A program made the position numbers and the translations under genes. DNA of 7,866 nt from Cyanobacteria bacterium UBA11370 (GTDB taxonomy: Bacteria; Cyanobacteriota; Cyanobacteriia; Cyanobacteriales; Coleofasciculaceae): positions 1 to 7,866 of the forward strand of contig DNGI01000457.1 of the NCBI GenBank assembly GCA_003486645.1, written 5' to 3'. Shown here piece after piece: positions 5,584 to 7,866 of this stretch. The notes under the pieces are model-generated. The model had not been told where the DNA came from and ran no database searches. It saw nothing but the letters and a program-made list of their open reading frames with translations. Numbering within the stretch: the first letter of the stretch is position 1; the number at the start of each line of letters is the position of its first letter.

Positions 5584-6708
5584 TTGCTAGACGAACGCGC
5601 CTACTGGTTGGTATGGTCTCAAATCGCTGGTGTGGGACCCATTTTACTACGACGACTCCAGCAGCATTTCGGAACGTTAGGGGAGGCTTGGGTTACTCCA
5701 GCTAAGGCGTTGAGAGACGTGGAAGGATTTGGGGTACGGTTGGTGGAGGCGGTTGAACAGGGGCGATCGCAACTCGATCCAGCAGAATTCCTCGAACAAC
5801 ATAGTACTAAAAATCCCTATTTCTGGACACCTGCCGATGAGGACTATCCTCGCTTATTGGTAGAGATTCCTAGCCTACCTCCCTTATTGTACTATCGTGG
5901 GCAGGTTTTGCTTCAGGAAAATCAAGGAATTAAGCCTTTAGTAGGTATTGTTGGAACTCGTGACCCGTCTGAATATGGCAAACGTTGGACTCGGAAAATT
6001 AGCGCCGCGTTAGCCGCACATGGCTTTACAGTGGTTTCAGGTATGGCAGCCGGGATTGATACTGAAGCCCATCGCGGTTGTTTGGATGCAGGGGGCAGAA
6101 CGCTAGCGGTTTTGGGGACTGGCGTTGATCTGATTTATCCACCGCGCAATCAACGACTGTACGAAGAAATTGTAGAGCAGGGGTTAGTGATTAGTGAGTA
6201 TCCGGCTGGAACTGGACCAAATCGGGTACACTTTCCCCAGCGTAATCGGATTATAGCAGGTTTATGTCGTGCGGTTGTGGTTATGGAAGCACCTACTAAG
6301 TCAGGCGCATTAATTACAGCCTATCAAGCGAATGAATTTTGTCGGGATGTTTATGTGTTACCGGGTTCGTTAGATAATCCGAATGCGATCGGTTGTTTGG
6401 GTTTATTAAGTCGCGGTGCCCATGTCATTTTAAGTGAAGGGCATTTGTTGGAAATGTTAGGAGCAATACCCCAATTGGATACCGAGAAAAAAGTATCTTT
6501 GTCTGTACAAGAACAGTCGAAATCCATCCCTAATTTGGAACCCGAATTAGCACAGGTTTTGCAGGTATTAACCTCTGAAGCGACGCTTTTTGATGTTATT
6601 GTACAGCGATCCGGTTTGGCGACATGGCAAGTTTCCAGTGCGCTACTGCAATTGGAAATGCAGGGATTGATATCTCAGTTACCAGGAATGTTATATCGCC
6701 GAGTTTAG
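5584..6708 (+). CDS. dprA: DNA-processing protein DprA
   Basis: DprA binds incoming single-stranded DNA during natural transformation, protects it and loads RecA, acting in the cytosol. The 374-residue protein has three parts. A helix-hairpin-helix/SAM-like N-terminus (about 8-58) contains IAGVGPILLRRL. The Rossmann-like core (about 80-292) carries IVGTRDPSEYG (122-132), SGMAAGIDTEAHR (152-164), GTGVDLIYPPRNQ (178-190), FPQRNRIIAGL (217-227) and SGALITAYQA (240-249). The C-terminal winged-helix domain (about 316-374) completes it. The length and all motifs are normal for the cyanobacterial family. Translation starts at TTG with a good ribosome binding site. It is divergent from futA and monocistronic as far as can be seen. 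Its presence fits a potentially transformable strain but is not proof, because dprA is widespread. Confidence 0.96.
   Translation: MLDERAYWLVWSQIAGVGPILLRRLQQHFGTLGEAWVTPAKALRDVEGFGVRLVEAVEQGRSQLDPAEFLEQHSTKNPYFWTPADEDYPRLLVEIPSLPPLLYYRGQVLLQENQGIKPLVGIVGTRDPSEYGKRWTRKISAALAAHGFTVVSGMAAGIDTEAHRGCLDAGGRTLAVLGTGVDLIYPPRNQRLYEEIVEQGLVISEYPAGTGPNRVHFPQRNRIIAGLCRAVVVMEAPTKSGALITAYQANEFCRDVYVLPGSLDNPNAIGCLGLLSRGAHVILSEGHLLEMLGAIPQLDTEKKVSLSVQEQSKSIPNLEPELAQVLQVLTSEATLFDVIVQRSGLATWQVSSALLQLEMQGLISQLPGMLYRRV
5763..5770. repeat. HIP1 octamer GCGATCGC
   Basis: A perfect octamer inside the N-terminal part of dprA, encoding part of GRSQ (residues 60-63). Confidence 0.95.
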
Positions 6709-6743
6709 GCTTTGTATTAGCAAGGATTTGAGATATAGAAGTT

Positions 6744-6788
6744 GTAGGATTTAGCAAGAATTAACCGATAATTTAGACTAAATCCTGC
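6744..6788 (+). repeat. Inverted repeat downstream of dprA
   Basis: AGGATTTAG (6746-6754) and CTAAATCCT (6778-6786) are exact inverted copies. They extend outward by a T-G and a G-C pair to 11 bp, with a 23-bp loop. The repeat lies 35 bp after the dprA stop. No T-run follows, so it is not a standard intrinsic terminator. It may slow or end transcription, protect the dprA 3' end, or be a site for a DNA-binding protein. Confidence 0.45.
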
Positions 6789-6800
6789 TCAATCTCATTG

Positions 6801-6830
6801 CGTCTTAAATTTTAGTAATTTTCGTCTTAA
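6801..6830 (+). repeat. Direct repeat CGTCTTAA, 22-bp spacing
   Basis: CGTCTTAA occurs at 6801-6808 and 6823-6830, separated by A/T-rich DNA and about two helical turns apart. It lies about 70-100 bp before the Uma2-family start codon, so it falls in the likely promoter region. No known regulator box is recognised. Confidence 0.3.
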
Positions 6831-6850
6831 TCCTCAATACACGCTTTTGT

Positions 6851-6858
6851 GCGATCGC
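6851..6858. repeat. HIP1 octamer GCGATCGC
   Basis: A perfect octamer in the gap between dprA and the Uma2-family gene, 39 bp before the latter's start. Confidence 0.95.
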
Positions 6859-6897
6859 CCTTAAACTAGTTTTATCAACTAACCCCATCCAAACGCT

Positions 6898-7752
6898 ATG
6901 GTTCACCTTCCTGCTCAATCCGATCCGCCCCTTTCTCCCCGGCAAACCTTGCCAACCATGTACGATTTACCTAGTGAAAATCCGGAGGAACCTGGATTGC
7001 CTGATGAATTTCACGGCTTGCAGCCACTGTTGTTACGACAAACCTTTAAACCGACTCACTACAATCCAGAGGAAATTTTTATTGGTGCTGACATTAATCT
7101 TTACTACGATCTTCACCATCCCAATTGGTATAAACGTCCAGATTGGTTTGCTGTTGTTGGAGTTTCTCAACTCTACGAAGGACGCGATTTACGTTTAAGT
7201 TATGTACTCTGGCAAGAGTTAGTCAGTCCATTTGTTGTGGTCGAGTTATTATCTCCAGGTACGGAAGAAGAAGATTTAGGTCAAACTATCCAAAAAATAG
7301 GTAGTCCCCCAATAAAATGGCACGTTTACGAGCAGATTTTGCGGGTTCCTTACTATATTGTTTTCAGCCGCTATACTAATGAAATTCAGATATTTCGTTT
7401 AGTCGGTGGTGCTTATGAACCTGTACAACTGACAGATGGACGCTTGCTGATTCCCCAATTGGGATTAAGTTTAGGATTATGGCAAGGAAGTTATGAAACT
7501 ATCGAGCGATTATGGTTACGATGGTTTACTCTATCTGGAGAGTTAATTTTAACTCCTGACGAAGAAGCAGCTACGGCAAATCACCGTGCCATCTTAGCAG
7601 AAGAACGGGCTATCTTAGCAGAAGAACGGGCTATCTCAGCAGAAGAACAGGCTATCTCAGCACAGCAACAGGCTATCTCAGCACAACAACGTGCAGAACG
7701 ACTCGCAATCCGACTACGTGAATTAGGGATTGATCCAGAAGAATTGGAATAG
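6898..7752 (+). CDS. Uma2 family endonuclease-fold protein (DUF820)
   Basis: A 284-residue member of the Uma2/DUF820 family (PF05685), a PD-(D/E)XK nuclease-like fold heavily expanded in cyanobacteria and without an established cellular role. After a Pro-rich N-terminus (1-35), the nuclease-like core covers about 40-210. Candidate active-site residues are Asp82 in KRPDWFAV and Glu116 in FVVVELLSPGT (112-122), followed by TEEEDLG (122-128). ILRVPYYIVF (147-156) and the LxLGLW block (190-195) are typical of the subfamily. Residues 231-265 are five heptad repeats of the type AILAEER or AISAQQQ, a likely coiled coil for self-association, ending in the common LRELGIDPEEL tail. The ATG at 6898 is preferred over Met21 because the paralogue at 7802 conserves the whole stretch before Met21. 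No clear Shine-Dalgarno is seen. Confidence 0.88.
   Translation: MVHLPAQSDPPLSPRQTLPTMYDLPSENPEEPGLPDEFHGLQPLLLRQTFKPTHYNPEEIFIGADINLYYDLHHPNWYKRPDWFAVVGVSQLYEGRDLRLSYVLWQELVSPFVVVELLSPGTEEEDLGQTIQKIGSPPIKWHVYEQILRVPYYIVFSRYTNEIQIFRLVGGAYEPVQLTDGRLLIPQLGLSLGLWQGSYETIERLWLRWFTLSGELILTPDEEAATANHRAILAEERAILAEERAISAEEQAISAQQQAISAQQRAERLAIRLRELGIDPEELE
7588..7692 (+). repeat. 21-bp in-frame tandem repeat, five units
   Basis: Units at 7588-7608, 7609-7629, 7630-7650, 7651-7671 and 7672-7692 each encode one seven-residue turn of the pattern A-I-(L/S)-A-(E/Q)-(E/Q)-(R/Q). Neighbouring units differ at one to three positions, in a gradient from GAAGAA-rich to CAACAA-rich copies. This indicates recent growth by slippage or unequal crossing-over. 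Because the period is a multiple of three, copy-number changes keep the frame and simply lengthen the coiled coil. Confidence 0.92.
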
Positions 7753-7801
7753 GTACGCTAGCATTAATTCTCTCTAAAACTCACCCCAACTCCCCATCAA
7801 T

Positions 7802-7866
7802 ATGACTCACCTTCCCACTCAATCTAACCCCCCCATTTCCCCCCGGCAAACCTTGCCGACCATGTA
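7802..7866 (+). CDS. Second Uma2-family gene, 5' end only
   Basis: An ATG 49 bp after the previous stop opens a frame that runs to the window edge (21 codons plus two bases). Its protein begins MTHLPTQSNPPISPRQTLPT and then Met. It matches the N-terminus of the preceding Uma2-family protein at 17 of 21 residues, with substitutions only at positions 2, 6, 9 and 12. The DNA just before the ATG also resembles the region before 6898 (AACTCACCCCA versus AACTAACCCCA). This is a tandem paralogue cut off by the window end. The short gap suggests that it may be cotranscribed with the first copy. Confidence 0.85.
   Translation, partial: MTHLPTQSNPPISPRQTLPTM

Overview
The window looks like chromosomal DNA from a cyanobacterium, probably a filamentous one. 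The evidence is four perfect GCGATCGC (HIP1) octamers in under 8 kb, heptanucleotide tandem repeats between genes, cyanobacterial-type FutA and GatB proteins, and a tandem pair of Uma2-family (DUF820) genes of a type that is greatly expanded in cyanobacteria. I cannot name the genus. Base composition and codon use look even throughout. I see no phage, transposon, tRNA, rRNA or CRISPR array.

Layout from left to right. Positions 1-122: a 14-unit perfect-period heptamer tract that ends 12 bp before the start of an AI-2E/PerM-family membrane protein gene (123-1229, +). Positions 1230-1359: the gatB leader, with a 10-bp direct repeat around a candidate -10 box. Then gatB (1360-2835, +). Positions 2836-3296: a 461-bp gap without a convincing protein gene, and the most interesting part of the window. 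It holds two copies, exactly 174 bp apart, of a complete small transcription unit. Each consists of a palindrome with a -35 box inside it, a -10 box, a transcript of about 50-57 nt and an intrinsic terminator. A third, shorter palindrome lies in front of an aldo/keto reductase gene (3297-4316, +). That gene converges on futA (4374-5468, -), the periplasmic ferric-iron-binding protein of an ABC importer, with a second block of the same heptamer between them. futA and dprA (5584-6708, +, TTG start) diverge from a 115-bp promoter region. The window ends with a complete Uma2-family gene (6898-7752, +), whose 3' end is a 21-bp in-frame tandem repeat, and the first 65 bp of a paralogue (7802 onward).

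The genes do not form a single pathway. They are mostly housekeeping genes (tRNA amidation, iron uptake, DNA uptake/recombination) carried as separate transcription units, each with its own leader. The best candidate for something undescribed is the twin small-RNA locus at 2914-3187. The two copies align without gaps, from palindrome to terminator stem, at 68 of 85 positions by my count. The terminator stem shows a compensatory G-C to A-U change, and a 13-nt segment at the 5' end of both RNAs is identical. The shared palindrome suggests common control of both RNAs and perhaps of the reductase gene; that last step is inference.
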